Source: Sulfurimonas sp. (GTDB lineage Bacteria > Campylobacterota > Campylobacteria > Campylobacterales > Sulfurimonadaceae). From it: DNA of 64,000 bases. Location: assembly GCF_029027585.1 (NCBI RefSeq), contig NZ_CP093397.1, positions 1,415,405 to 1,479,404 of the forward strand. Reading direction: 5' to 3'. The notes beneath the pieces were generated by a model, which did no database searches, was not told the DNA's origin, and saw only the letters and a program-made list of their open reading frames with translations. The position numbers and the translations under genes are program-made. Positions 56,640 to 64,000 of this stretch are shown here, piece by piece. Positions within the stretch are counted from its first letter, which is position 1. Every line of letters starts with the position of its first letter.

Positions 56640-57260
56640 ATGACCAAAAATATTGAAAATGCAATTTATAATGAAAAAATCTCAGCAGGTGTACCTTGGA
56701 GTTATATTGTAAAAAAAGGACAAACTCTTCGTATTATTGACCTTGAAGGATGTCAAGCAGTTGATACACTTTTTTATAATGCAAATAATCATGAAGAACG
56801 CTATTCAGCTAACGATACAGTAAGAGAACAAGGAAGTATCTTTGTTACAACAGGGACAAAACTTATCTCTACTGATGATAATGTAATGATGGAAGTAATT
56901 GGAGATACTTGTGGAAACCACGATACTCTTGGGGGACACTGTAGTGCCGAGAGTAATACAGTGAGATACGCACTTGATAGAAAGTATATGCATAGTTGTC
57001 GTGATAATTATCTTTATGAAATTGGTGAGTTAGAGATGGATCCTAAAGATTTAACTAACAACATAAACTTTTTTATGAATGTACCTGTTAAAGAAGATGG
57101 TCATCTTATTATTGTTGATGGTATATCAAAACCAGGTGATTATATCGATATGAAAGCTGAGATGGATATTTTGGTATTAGTGTCAAACTGTCCGCAGTTA
57201 AACAACCCTTGTAATGCTTACAATCCTACTCCTGTTCAAATGGTTATTTGGGAAGACTAA
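56640..57260 (+). CDS. Urea-carboxylase-associated protein 2; carboxyguanidine deiminase subunit
   Basis: 206 residues of DUF1989, UAAP2 type. VPWSYIVKKGQTLRIIDLEG and CQAVDTLFYNANNHEERYSA open the fold; GDTCGNHDTLGGHCSAESN and HSCRDNYL carry the Cys/His residues likely to hold zinc. Pairs with UAAP1 9 bases upstream as carboxyguanidine deiminase. AAGGAGAAAAA precedes the ATG. The gene is followed by the second riboswitch rather than running straight into the carboxylase. Confidence 0.9.
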   Translation: MTKNIENAIYNEKISAGVPWSYIVKKGQTLRIIDLEGCQAVDTLFYNANNHEERYSANDTVREQGSIFVTTGTKLISTDDNVMMEVIGDTCGNHDTLGGHCSAESNTVRYALDRKYMHSCRDNYLYEIGELEMDPKDLTNNINFFMNVPVKEDGHLIIVDGISKPGDYIDMKAEMDILVLVSNCPQLNNPCNAYNPTPVQMVIWED

Positions 57261-57276
57261 GCGTATACTTTTTATT

Positions 57277-57324
57277 TTATAGGACGACCTATAAGATGTA
57301 AGTTTGTGGGACGACCCAAGCAAA
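57277..57324 (+). promoter_or_regulatory. Guanidine-II riboswitch (mini-ykkC), inside operon
   Basis: Two hairpins with ACGA loops, the hallmark of the class: TTATAGG-ACGA-CCTATAA (57277-57294) and TTTGTGGG-ACGA-CCC followed by CAAA (57303-57324, small bulge). The closing base pairs are G-C next to each loop, as required for guanidinium binding by the paired loops. It ends ten bases before TGAGGATT, the ribosome-binding site of the carboxylase, so translation control is likely. Confidence 0.9.
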
Positions 57325-57346
57325 TTATAGTTATGAGGATTCATAG

Positions 57347-60300
57347 ATGTTTTCAAAAGTGTTAATAGCAAATCGCGGTGAGATTGCTTGTCGTGTTATT
57401 AAAACCCTAAAAAAAATGGGTATATCATCAGTGGCTGTTTATACAGCTGCCGATACAGATTCATTGCATGTAAGTTTGGCTGATGAGGCTTTTTATATTG
57501 GTGAAGGTCTGGCAAGGGAGAGTTATTTAGATATCAATAAGATTTTAAGAATCGCTAAACAAAGTGGTGTAGAAGCTATACACCCTGGATATGGTTTTTT
57601 AAGTGAAAATGCCGTATTTTCACAAGAGTGTGAGGCTAATGGGATTACTTTTATAGGCCCAAGAGTCGAACATATGCAAAAGTTTGGGCTTAAACATACT
57701 GCCCGTGAACTCGCAGAGATAAGTAATGTACCATTACTCCCTGGTTCATCTCTACTCAAAGACTTAGATGAAGCAATAAAAGAAGCTAGAAAAATTACTT
57801 ATCCTCTTATGTTAAAGAGTACAGCTGGTGGTGGTGGTATTGGAATGCAACTCTGTTATGATGAAGCACAACTTTGTGATTCTTATGAATCAGTAAAACG
57901 CCTCAGCGAAAATAACTTCTCAGATGGTGGTATGTTCTTAGAAAAATATGTAGTAGCTGCTCGTCATATAGAAGTGCAGGTTTTTGGTGATGGTAAAGGG
58001 CATGTTGCAGTTTTAGGTGACCGTGACTGTTCTGTTCAAAGACGCAATCAAAAGGTGATAGAAGAGACTCCTGCAGTCGGCATCAGTGATGAGATAAGAG
58101 AGGCTCTTTATAAAACAGCTAAAGATCTTACCTCTTCAGTAAATTACCTCTCAGTCGGAACAGTTGAATATGTTTATGATACTACAAGCGATGAGTTTTA
58201 TTTTCTTGAAGTAAATACAAGATTACAGGTTGAACATGGTATTACCGAAGAGGTGAGCGGTGTTGATTTAGTAAAATGGATGATACTTCAAGCATATGGT
58301 GATAACCCTGAACTTTATGAGTATAAACATATGCTAGCAGGACATTCAATTGAAGTTCGTGTGTATGCAGAAGATCCATCTAAAAACTTTCAACCAAGTT
58401 CAGGAATTCTTACAAATGTAGAGTTTCCTGGTGATATTCGCTGTGATACATTTATAGAAACTGGTCTCGAAGTGTCAGCATTTTATGATCCTATGATTGC
58501 AAAGTTAATTGTCAAAGGTGAAAACCGCGGGGATGCTTTGAAGAAAATCTCTCAAGCAATTAATGAGACAAGAATAGATGGAATTGAGACAAACTTGAAA
58601 TATCTTGGTGCAATTGTTGAGTCTGATGTATTTCAAAACGCAACGCAGACAACAAAGTATCTAGACAATTTTCTTTTTTCTGCAAACTCTATAGATGTAC
58701 TTCGTCCGGGAACTCAAACAACCATTCAAGATTCTGAGGGTAGAACAGGATACTGGAATATTGGTGTACCACCATCAGGTGCATTTGATGCTTTTTCTTT
58801 TTCGTATGCTAACAAAATACTGGGTAATACTAAAGATGCTTCAGGATTTGAGATAGTTATTTCAGGACCATCTCTGCGTTTTAATTGTGATTGTGCTATT
58901 GCTTTATGTGGTGCAGATATAGATGCATACTTAGATGGAAACATCATCACCATGAACAGAGCTATTGAAGTAAAAGCAGGCAGCGTACTTAAGCTTAAAA
59001 AAGTTAGTAATCAAGGCTTTAGAACATATCTTGGAATTCGTGGTGGTTTGGATGTCCCTGAGTATTTAGGAAGTCGTGCTACATTTGAACTTGGTAAGTT
59101 TGGTGGTCATGCAGGACGTAGTCTTATTTCAGGTGATGTTATTAATATTGCCAATATGATTGATTCTGATGTAAGTAATAAAAATATAACACCTTTTAGA
59201 GCACTAGAAAATGAGTGGGAAATAGGTGTACTCTATGGTCCTCATGGCGCACCTGACTTTTTTACAGACTCTGACATTAAGACTTTTTTTGATACCTCAT
59301 GGGAGATTCATTACAACTCCAATCGTACAGGTATTCGTCTCATAGGTCCAAAACCTGAGTGGGCAAGAACAGATGGTGGCGAAGCAGGACTTCACCCATC
59401 TAACATTCATGATAATGCTTATGCAATCGGTGCTGTAAATTTTACAGGTGATATGCCAGTTATACTTGGCCCTGATGGTCCAAGTTTGGGTGGTTTTGTC
59501 TGTCCGGTAACAATAGTAAGTGCGGAACTTTGGAAAATGGGTCAGCTTCGTGCAGGTGATAAAGTTAAATTTGTGCTAATAGAGCATGAAAGTGCAAAAA
59601 TGATGATAGATGCACAGGAAGAAGCTCTCGAATCTTTAACTACTTATGATGAGAGAGAATTTCTCTCAAGTAAGCCTATAGGCTCACCGATTATTTACAG
59701 TGATGAAGCTAAAGATAATGTGCCTTCAATAGTATTTCGTCAATCAGGTGATTGTAACTTACTTGTAGAGTATGGTGAGATAGAACTTGATATTGACCTT
59801 CGTTTTAGAGTCCATGTTCTCATGGAAGCTTTGAATGAATCTAATATAGCAGGAATCATTGATATTACTCCAGGTATCCGCTCTTTACAAGTTCATTTTA
59901 ATCCTAAAGTGTGTGAGCGTTTAGCATTAATAAAGAAATTAAAAGAGATAGAACTTACACTTCCTTGTATAGATGATATTAATATCTCAACTCGTGTCGT
60001 TCACCTTCCTCTTTCGTGGGATGATGAGTCAACACGTGTGGCGATTGACAAGTATATGAAAACAGTGCGTCCTGATGCTCCTTGGTGCCCGAGTAACATT
60101 GAATTTATTCGCCGTATTAATGGATTAGAGAGCACTGAAGAGGTTAAAAAAATCGTATTTGGTGCAAGTTATCTTGTAATGGGACTTGGAGATGTTTACC
60201 TAGGCGCTCCTGTTGCAACTCCACTTGATCCTAGACATAGACTTGTAACAACAAAATACAATCCAGCACGTACATGGACACCTGAAAATGCAGTGGGTAT

Positions 60301-60949
60301 TGGTGGGGCATATATGTGTGTATATGGTATGGAAGGACCTGGTGGTTACCAGTTTGTTGGACGTACTGTACAGATGTGGAACCGTTATCATCAAACAGAA
60401 GATTTTCATGAGGGTAAACCTTGGTTACTGAACTTCTTTGATCAGATAAAATTTTATGAGGTAAGCTCAGATGAACTTCATAAGATGCGTGAAGATTTTC
60501 CAAGAGGTCGTTTTAAGCTTAAGATTGAAGAGAATACCTTTAATCTCAAAGAGTACAAAGAGTTTCTAAAAGAAAATGATTTATCGATAAAAGAGTTTAA
60601 GCAGACTCAGCAAAAAGCTTTTGATGAAGAACGTAATATGTGGGAAGATACAGGTATTGCTAACTTTAGTATGGAGAGCGGTGAAGTTTTACAAGAGAGA
60701 ATGGAAGTTATAGAACTAGGTGCAGATGTAGAAGCTGTAGAATCTCCTATTCAAGGAAGCATGTGGAAAGTTCTTGTAAAACTCGGTGATGTTGTAGAAG
60801 AGGGCGAAGTACTTGCTATAGCAGAGTCTATGAAAATGGAAGTTGATATAGAAGCACCTGAACATGGAAAAATAGCAAAAATTTTGTGTAGTGAAGGTGA
60901 AAATATTAGTGCGGGTAAAATACTATTTATCATTGAACAAATAATTTAA
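57347..60949 (+). CDS. Biotin-dependent guanidine carboxylase (urea carboxylase family)
   Basis: 1200 residues. Biotin carboxylase domain about 1-445 (FSKVLIANRGEIACRVI, ATP-grasp loop STAGGGGIGMQ, EVNTRLQVEH). Carboxyltransferase halves: AHS2/KipA-like about 475-770, with GLHPSNIHDNAYAIG in its C-terminal part, and AHS1/KipI-like about 795-1015, the latter with NPARTWTPENAVGIGG. Biotin carrier domain about 1130-1200 with the biotinyl Lys K1163 in ESMKM. Enzymes of this family placed with UAAP genes and guanidine riboswitches carboxylate guanidine rather than urea; an Asn/Asp active-site difference is reported to tell the two apart, but I cannot number it here. No allophanate hydrolase domain is fused. 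Confidence 0.92.
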   Translation: MFSKVLIANRGEIACRVIKTLKKMGISSVAVYTAADTDSLHVSLADEAFYIGEGLARESYLDINKILRIAKQSGVEAIHPGYGFLSENAVFSQECEANGITFIGPRVEHMQKFGLKHTARELAEISNVPLLPGSSLLKDLDEAIKEARKITYPLMLKSTAGGGGIGMQLCYDEAQLCDSYESVKRLSENNFSDGGMFLEKYVVAARHIEVQVFGDGKGHVAVLGDRDCSVQRRNQKVIEETPAVGISDEIREALYKTAKDLTSSVNYLSVGTVEYVYDTTSDEFYFLEVNTRLQVEHGITEEVSGVDLVKWMILQAYGDNPELYEYKHMLAGHSIEVRVYAEDPSKNFQPSSGILTNVEFPGDIRCDTFIETGLEVSAFYDPMIAKLIVKGENRGDALKKISQAINETRIDGIETNLKYLGAIVESDVFQNATQTTKYLDNFLFSANSIDVLRPGTQTTIQDSEGRTGYWNIGVPPSGAFDAFSFSYANKILGNTKDASGFEIVISGPSLRFNCDCAIALCGADIDAYLDGNIITMNRAIEVKAGSVLKLKKVSNQGFRTYLGIRGGLDVPEYLGSRATFELGKFGGHAGRSLISGDVINIANMIDSDVSNKNITPFRALENEWEIGVLYGPHGAPDFFTDSDIKTFFDTSWEIHYNSNRTGIRLIGPKPEWARTDGGEAGLHPSNIHDNAYAIGAVNFTGDMPVILGPDGPSLGGFVCPVTIVSAELWKMGQLRAGDKVKFVLIEHESAKMMIDAQEEALESLTTYDEREFLSSKPIGSPIIYSDEAKDNVPSIVFRQSGDCNLLVEYGEIELDIDLRFRVHVLMEALNESNIAGIIDITPGIRSLQVHFNPKVCERLALIKKLKEIELTLPCIDDINISTRVVHLPLSWDDESTRVAIDKYMKTVRPDAPWCPSNIEFIRRINGLESTEEVKKIVFGASYLVMGLGDVYLGAPVATPLDPRHRLVTTKYNPARTWTPENAVGIGGAYMCVYGMEGPGGYQFVGRTVQMWNRYHQTEDFHEGKPWLLNFFDQIKFYEVSSDELHKMREDFPRGRFKLKIEENTFNLKEYKEFLKENDLSIKEFKQTQQKAFDEERNMWEDTGIANFSMESGEVLQERMEVIELGADVEAVESPIQGSMWKVLVKLGDVVEEGEVLAIAESMKMEVDIEAPEHGKIAKILCSEGENISAGKILFIIEQII

Positions 60950-60962
60950 TAAAGGAAATCTA

Positions 60963-61001
60963 GTGAGAATATCAGATTTAAAAAAACAGTTATATAAATA
61001 A
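60963..61001 (+). other. Detached N-terminus of allophanate hydrolase
   Basis: GTG at 60963 with AAGGAAAT before it starts VRISDLKK and stops at 60999-61001. If one A is removed from the seven-A run 60980-60986, it reads ISDLKNSYINKTLTPREL and continues in the hydrolase frame, matching the usual family beginning (DLxxxY...LTPRE). This is strong evidence for a 1-base insertion. Confidence 0.7.
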
Positions 61002-61020
61002 AACACTAACTCCAAGAGAG

Positions 61021-62298
61021 TTGATGAAACAGATAAAAGAACGTATTAAAGCTAATATAGATAACCCAATTTGGCTTTATACATTAAGTGATGATGAGTT
61101 AGAGATATACTTAAAGAGATTAGAAGAATGTGATGTATTGTCACTTCCTCTTTATGGAATTCCTTTTGCAATAAAAGATAATATCGATTTAAAAGATATT
61201 CCAACTACGGCTGCTTGTCCTGATTATAGTTATCTGCCAAGTGAATCTGCTTATGTGGTGAAAAAACTGATAGAAGCTGGAGCTATTCCTGTTGGAAAGA
61301 CTAATTTAGATCAGTTCGCAACAGGACTTGTAGGCACACGCTCACCTTACGGTGTTTGTAAAAATAGTATTAATCCTGAGTATATATCTGGAGGATCTAG
61401 TTCAGGGAGTGCTGTGAGTGTAGCTCTTGATATGGCAGTATTCTCACTTGGAACAGACACTGCCGGTTCAGGTCGTGTACCTGCGGCATTTAACAATCTT
61501 GTAGGATTAAAACCATCAAAGGGAGTTCTTAGTACATCAGGAGTTGTTCCTGCATGTCGTAGTTTAGATTGTGTATCTATTTTTGCAAATGATACAAAAG
61601 ATGCAAGAATTGTATTTGATATAGCTGCATCATTTGATAAGAGTGACCCATACAGTAGAAAGATGCCTACTGTAGATAATAGTGCACTACTGAGCTTCAC
61701 ATTTGGAGTGCCTAAAAAAGAGCAGTTGGTATTTTTTGGGGATGATGCAGCTAAAGAACTTTTTTATCAATCAGTTGAGTCTTTTAAGGCAATGGGTGGT
61801 GTTTTAGTTGAGGTGGACTTTACACCTATGCTAGAAGCGGCAAATTTACTTTACTATGGTCCATGGGTAACGGAGCGATATGTTGCTGTAAAAGATATGA
61901 TTGAAAACAGACCAGATAGTTTTATAGAAGTGACAAAGAATATTATTTTATCAGGTAAGACAAAAAGTGCTGAAGATTATTTTAATGCAGAGTACAAACT
62001 CAAAGCATATAAACGCCAAGCAGATATGCTCATGGCAGATATTGATTTCGCATTGACACCTACAACAGGAACTATTTATAAAATAGATGAGGTAATTGTT
62101 GAGCCTATACAGCTAAATACAAATCTAGGTTACTATACAAACTTTATGAATTTATTAGATTTTTCAGCATATGCTGTACCAGCAGGTTTTAGAGAAAATG
62201 GACTTCCATTTGGTGTGACACTTTTTTCAGACGCTTTTGATGATAGAAAACTGATGCTCCTTGGTGAAAAATATATGCAAATAAGTTCATATGAGTGA
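61021..62298 (+). CDS. atzF: Allophanate hydrolase, amidase domain
   Basis: 425 residues as open here, from TTG 61021 or ATG 61024; the natural start is more likely GTG 60963 (see the detached N-terminus). Amidase-signature fold: catalytic Lys K52 in FAIKDNIDL, GGSSSGS at 124-130 and nucleophile Ser S150 in DTAGSGR. It splits allophanate to ammonia and CO2, the last step of the guanidine route. Full-length homologues are about 600 residues and include a C-terminal domain that here is a separate reading frame. Confidence 0.9.
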   Translation: MMKQIKERIKANIDNPIWLYTLSDDELEIYLKRLEECDVLSLPLYGIPFAIKDNIDLKDIPTTAACPDYSYLPSESAYVVKKLIEAGAIPVGKTNLDQFATGLVGTRSPYGVCKNSINPEYISGGSSSGSAVSVALDMAVFSLGTDTAGSGRVPAAFNNLVGLKPSKGVLSTSGVVPACRSLDCVSIFANDTKDARIVFDIAASFDKSDPYSRKMPTVDNSALLSFTFGVPKKEQLVFFGDDAAKELFYQSVESFKAMGGVLVEVDFTPMLEAANLLYYGPWVTERYVAVKDMIENRPDSFIEVTKNIILSGKTKSAEDYFNAEYKLKAYKRQADMLMADIDFALTPTTGTIYKIDEVIVEPIQLNTNLGYYTNFMNLLDFSAYAVPAGFRENGLPFGVTLFSDAFDDRKLMLLGEKYMQISSYE

Positions 62299-62677
62299 GT
62301 TTATAGAACTTGCAGTATGTGGTGCACATATGAGTGGACTTCCACTCAATTATCAGTTGAGAGAACTTGGAGCTACATTTGTTAAGTCTACATTCACAGC
62401 TAAAGGTTACAGACTTTTTAATGTGCCAGAAAAAACACCTTCTCGTCCAGGAATGCTACGTGATGCTAGTAGTGAATATTTTATGGAGCTTGAAGTATGG
62501 AGTATTCCATTGGACAATTTTGGAGCATTTATGATTCAGATAGCTTCACCTTTGTGTATAGGGAGTGTAATATTAGAAGATGAAAGTTCAGTCTATGGTT
62601 TTTTATGTGAGAGTGATTACCTTAGAGATGCACAAGAGATTAGTTCTTACGGTGGTTGGAGAGCCTATCTAACCTGA
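62291..62677 (+). CDS. Allophanate hydrolase C-terminal domain as separate gene
   Basis: 128 residues starting MSEFIELAVCGAHMSGLPLNYQL, followed by the YRLFNVPEKTPSRPGMLRD stretch and IASPLCIGSVILED: all typical of the C-terminal domain of the allophanate hydrolase family, normally in the same chain. The start overlaps the end of the amidase gene by 8 bases in another frame (ATGAGTGA). It could be a true split with translational coupling or a 1-base frameshift. Confidence 0.85.
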   Translation: MSEFIELAVCGAHMSGLPLNYQLRELGATFVKSTFTAKGYRLFNVPEKTPSRPGMLRDASSEYFMELEVWSIPLDNFGAFMIQIASPLCIGSVILEDESSVYGFLCESDYLRDAQEISSYGGWRAYLT

Positions 62678-62789
62678 AGAGGGATGTATAGATTTTTTAC
62701 TAATCAATGATCCAGTAATCCTTTTCAATATATAGGAATAGTCGGTTTAACTCTTTTGCTGTCGTATCAATAAGCTCTTTTAATAGATT

Positions 62790-63647
62790 TTAACCAATCT
62801 TCCTAGCAGTTAAAAAAAGATAATCTTTTCCCGTAATTACAACTCTATATTTCTTTTGTTGAAGGTATTTTTTACAAAAGTGTATGTCTTTTAAAACTAG
62901 ACTCATTTCGCTAAAAGCATAGTTTGGTGCTTTTGCTCCATAAATCATCTCAGCATCTATCCATCTGCAATTTGGAAAACCTAGTATTATAGCTCCATCT
63001 TTTTTTAGATAGTTTTGATAGATAGACATAAAAGTAGAGTTAAAGTTTATGTTGGAACTTTGCAATGTTCCTATGGAAATGATTAAGTCAAATTTACCTA
63101 AATTCAACTCATCTAAAGCATTTATATCATGGCGGATAAAGCTTATGTTTTTGTCATCAAAGTCATTTTTTGCAAACTTTATTGCTGAAGTGGAGTAGTC
63201 AATGCCTACAAATTCTTTATCTTTAAACTCATCAACTCCAAGCATCTCTTTTATAACTTTAAACTCATCGCCTCTATTTATCCCAAGGTTTAAAATTCTT
63301 TTTTTGTCTTTGATGTTGATAAATCTTAGGGCTTGTTGATAGTAGTATAAAAAACTAAACTGTTTTGTTTTATCGATAGAAAAAAATTCACTATCAACTC
63401 CATACTTTTCTGTACCATTTTGAGTTTTGTGAAAAGATGAGCTTGTGTCTAGCTTGTAAAATCTTAGTATAGTTTTGTTGTTTTCATAAATGGGGGAGAG
63501 CATTTTCATAAAAAAAAGTTGTGCTAAATCCACAAAGGCTTTATAGCCTATAGAGTCCACTTCTTCATTTAAAAGTTTAACTTCTAAAATCTCTTTTTCT
63601 TGTCCCTTTGAGTTTTGAAATAACTCTAGCAGTTCTTTAGTTTTCAT
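62790..63647 (-). CDS. Class I SAM methyltransferase-like protein
   Basis: 285 residues. ILNLGINRGDEFKVI near 118-132 is a diverged SAM loop, FVGIDYSTSAI near 145-155 and FDLIISIGTLQSSNIN near 180 follow. The first 110 residues are a helical extension. It overlaps the GAF-domain gene upstream by 11 bases. Substrate unknown; with a GAF sensor partner a signalling or secondary role is possible. Confidence 0.75.
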   Translation of the reverse strand: MKTKELLELFQNSKGQEKEILEVKLLNEEVDSIGYKAFVDLAQLFFMKMLSPIYENNKTILRFYKLDTSSSFHKTQNGTEKYGVDSEFFSIDKTKQFSFLYYYQQALRFINIKDKKRILNLGINRGDEFKVIKEMLGVDEFKDKEFVGIDYSTSAIKFAKNDFDDKNISFIRHDINALDELNLGKFDLIISIGTLQSSNINFNSTFMSIYQNYLKKDGAIILGFPNCRWIDAEMIYGAKAPNYAFSEMSLVLKDIHFCKKYLQQKKYRVVITGKDYLFLTARKIG

Positions 63648-64000
63648 TCATCAAAACAAGTTCTAAACTACCACTAACATAGTTTGCAAAAAATGTAAGT
63701 ATTTCTAGGTCCTTATCATTAAAATCGCCTCTTGAACGATTTAAAAGCTGTATAACACCTATAACATCTCTTTTTGAGTCAAAGATTGGAACTGATATAA
63801 TATTTCTTGTCACATAACCACTTTTTTTATCTATATTAGATAAAAATCTTGGGTCATCATAGGGATTGTTGACAACTTGAGGTTTTTGGATTTTATAAGT
63901 ATCGCCAACTATCCCAGCATCTAGACCTATAACTATGCGACCGATACCATCACTATGTTTAGTCCAAAGCATTTTATCCTCAGCATCTACTATAAATATA
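63637..64000 (-). CDS. GAF-domain protein, C-terminal part (5' end outside window)
   Basis: The frame is open to the window's end. FIVDAEDKMLWTK, then IRNIISVPIFDSKR-like residues (actual TRNIISVPIFDSKRDVIGVI), QLLNRSRGDFNDKDLEILT and FANYVSGSLE show the second half of a GAF domain, which ends the protein. GAF domains bind cyclic nucleotides or other small ligands. What lies N-terminal is not visible. Confidence 0.85.
   Translation of the reverse strand, partial: IFIVDAEDKMLWTKHSDGIGRIVIGLDAGIVGDTYKIQKPQVVNNPYDDPRFLSNIDKKSGYVTRNIISVPIFDSKRDVIGVIQLLNRSRGDFNDKDLEILTFFANYVSGSLELVLMNEN

Noticed and set aside
57347-60949. Plain urea carboxylase for urea use
   Set aside because: Two guanidine riboswitches and both UAAP genes point to guanidine; urea remains possible as side substrate but not as the main call.
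61347-61700. 117-codon minus-strand frame inside allophanate hydrolase
   Set aside because: Shadow of the conserved amidase core; composition follows the opposite strand.

Overview
The window is AT-rich chromosomal DNA from a motile Gram-negative bacterium, most likely a Campylobacterota (epsilonproteobacterial) species of the Sulfurimonas/Sulfuricurvum kind. The reasons are two tandem flagellins with the epsilon-type N-terminal region, a Maf-type flagellin glycosyltransferase with nonulosonic-acid genes, sigma54- and sigma28-like flagellar promoters, and the codon and base composition. There is no rRNA gene in the window, so genus is an inference.

Layout. (1) 1-27320 is a flagellar and glycosylation island: two flagellin genes, a Maf protein, a short plus-strand operon for a CMP-activated nonulosonic acid, then about 18 kb of tightly packed minus-strand genes running from fliD (26559) down to 7370. 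These encode sugar dehydratase and aminotransferase, glycosyltransferases, five or more methyltransferases including the plus-strand one, two asparagine-synthase-like amidotransferases, two radical SAM/SPASM proteins, a WbqC protein and a GNAT. Facing fliD is fliS with a small partner gene. (2) 27327-31692: an SDR, a HAD phosphatase, a small outer-membrane barrel, a FucP-like sugar importer and a hexose-phosphate epimerase-like protein. (3) 31679-38918 (minus) is a peptidoglycan-salvage operon: an exported NagZ-amidase fusion, a sodium/solute symporter, AnmK, AmgK, MurU and a MltB-like transglycosylase. (4) 38956-51990 holds an Hpt protein, SRP RNA, rpmI-rplT, a signalling module (STAS protein, NIT chemoreceptor, receiver-PP2C-HATPase protein) and housekeeping genes (rarA, rluB, kdsD, purN, nnrD, thiG). 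(5) 52136-52787 is a five-tRNA cluster behind a near-perfect sigma70 promoter. (6) 53030-62677 is a guanidine-assimilation operon. (7) The right end carries a methyltransferase and the end of a GAF-domain protein.

The most notable system is the guanidine operon. It begins with a guanidine-I (ykkC) riboswitch, followed by an ABC importer (binding protein, permease, ATPase), the two urea-carboxylase-associated proteins that form carboxyguanidine deiminase, then a second riboswitch of a different class (guanidine-II, mini-ykkC) placed inside the operon directly before the biotin-dependent guanidine carboxylase, and finally allophanate hydrolase in two pieces. Together these should import guanidine and convert it through carboxyguanidine and allophanate to ammonia and CO2, with two independent RNA sensors for the substrate.

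A caution for the whole window: seven genes look interrupted by single-base indels, several clearly at homopolymers. I annotate six as frameshifted genes and the seventh (allophanate hydrolase) as a CDS with a detached N-terminus. Because they hit otherwise well-preserved genes, assembly or base-calling error is at least as likely as true decay.
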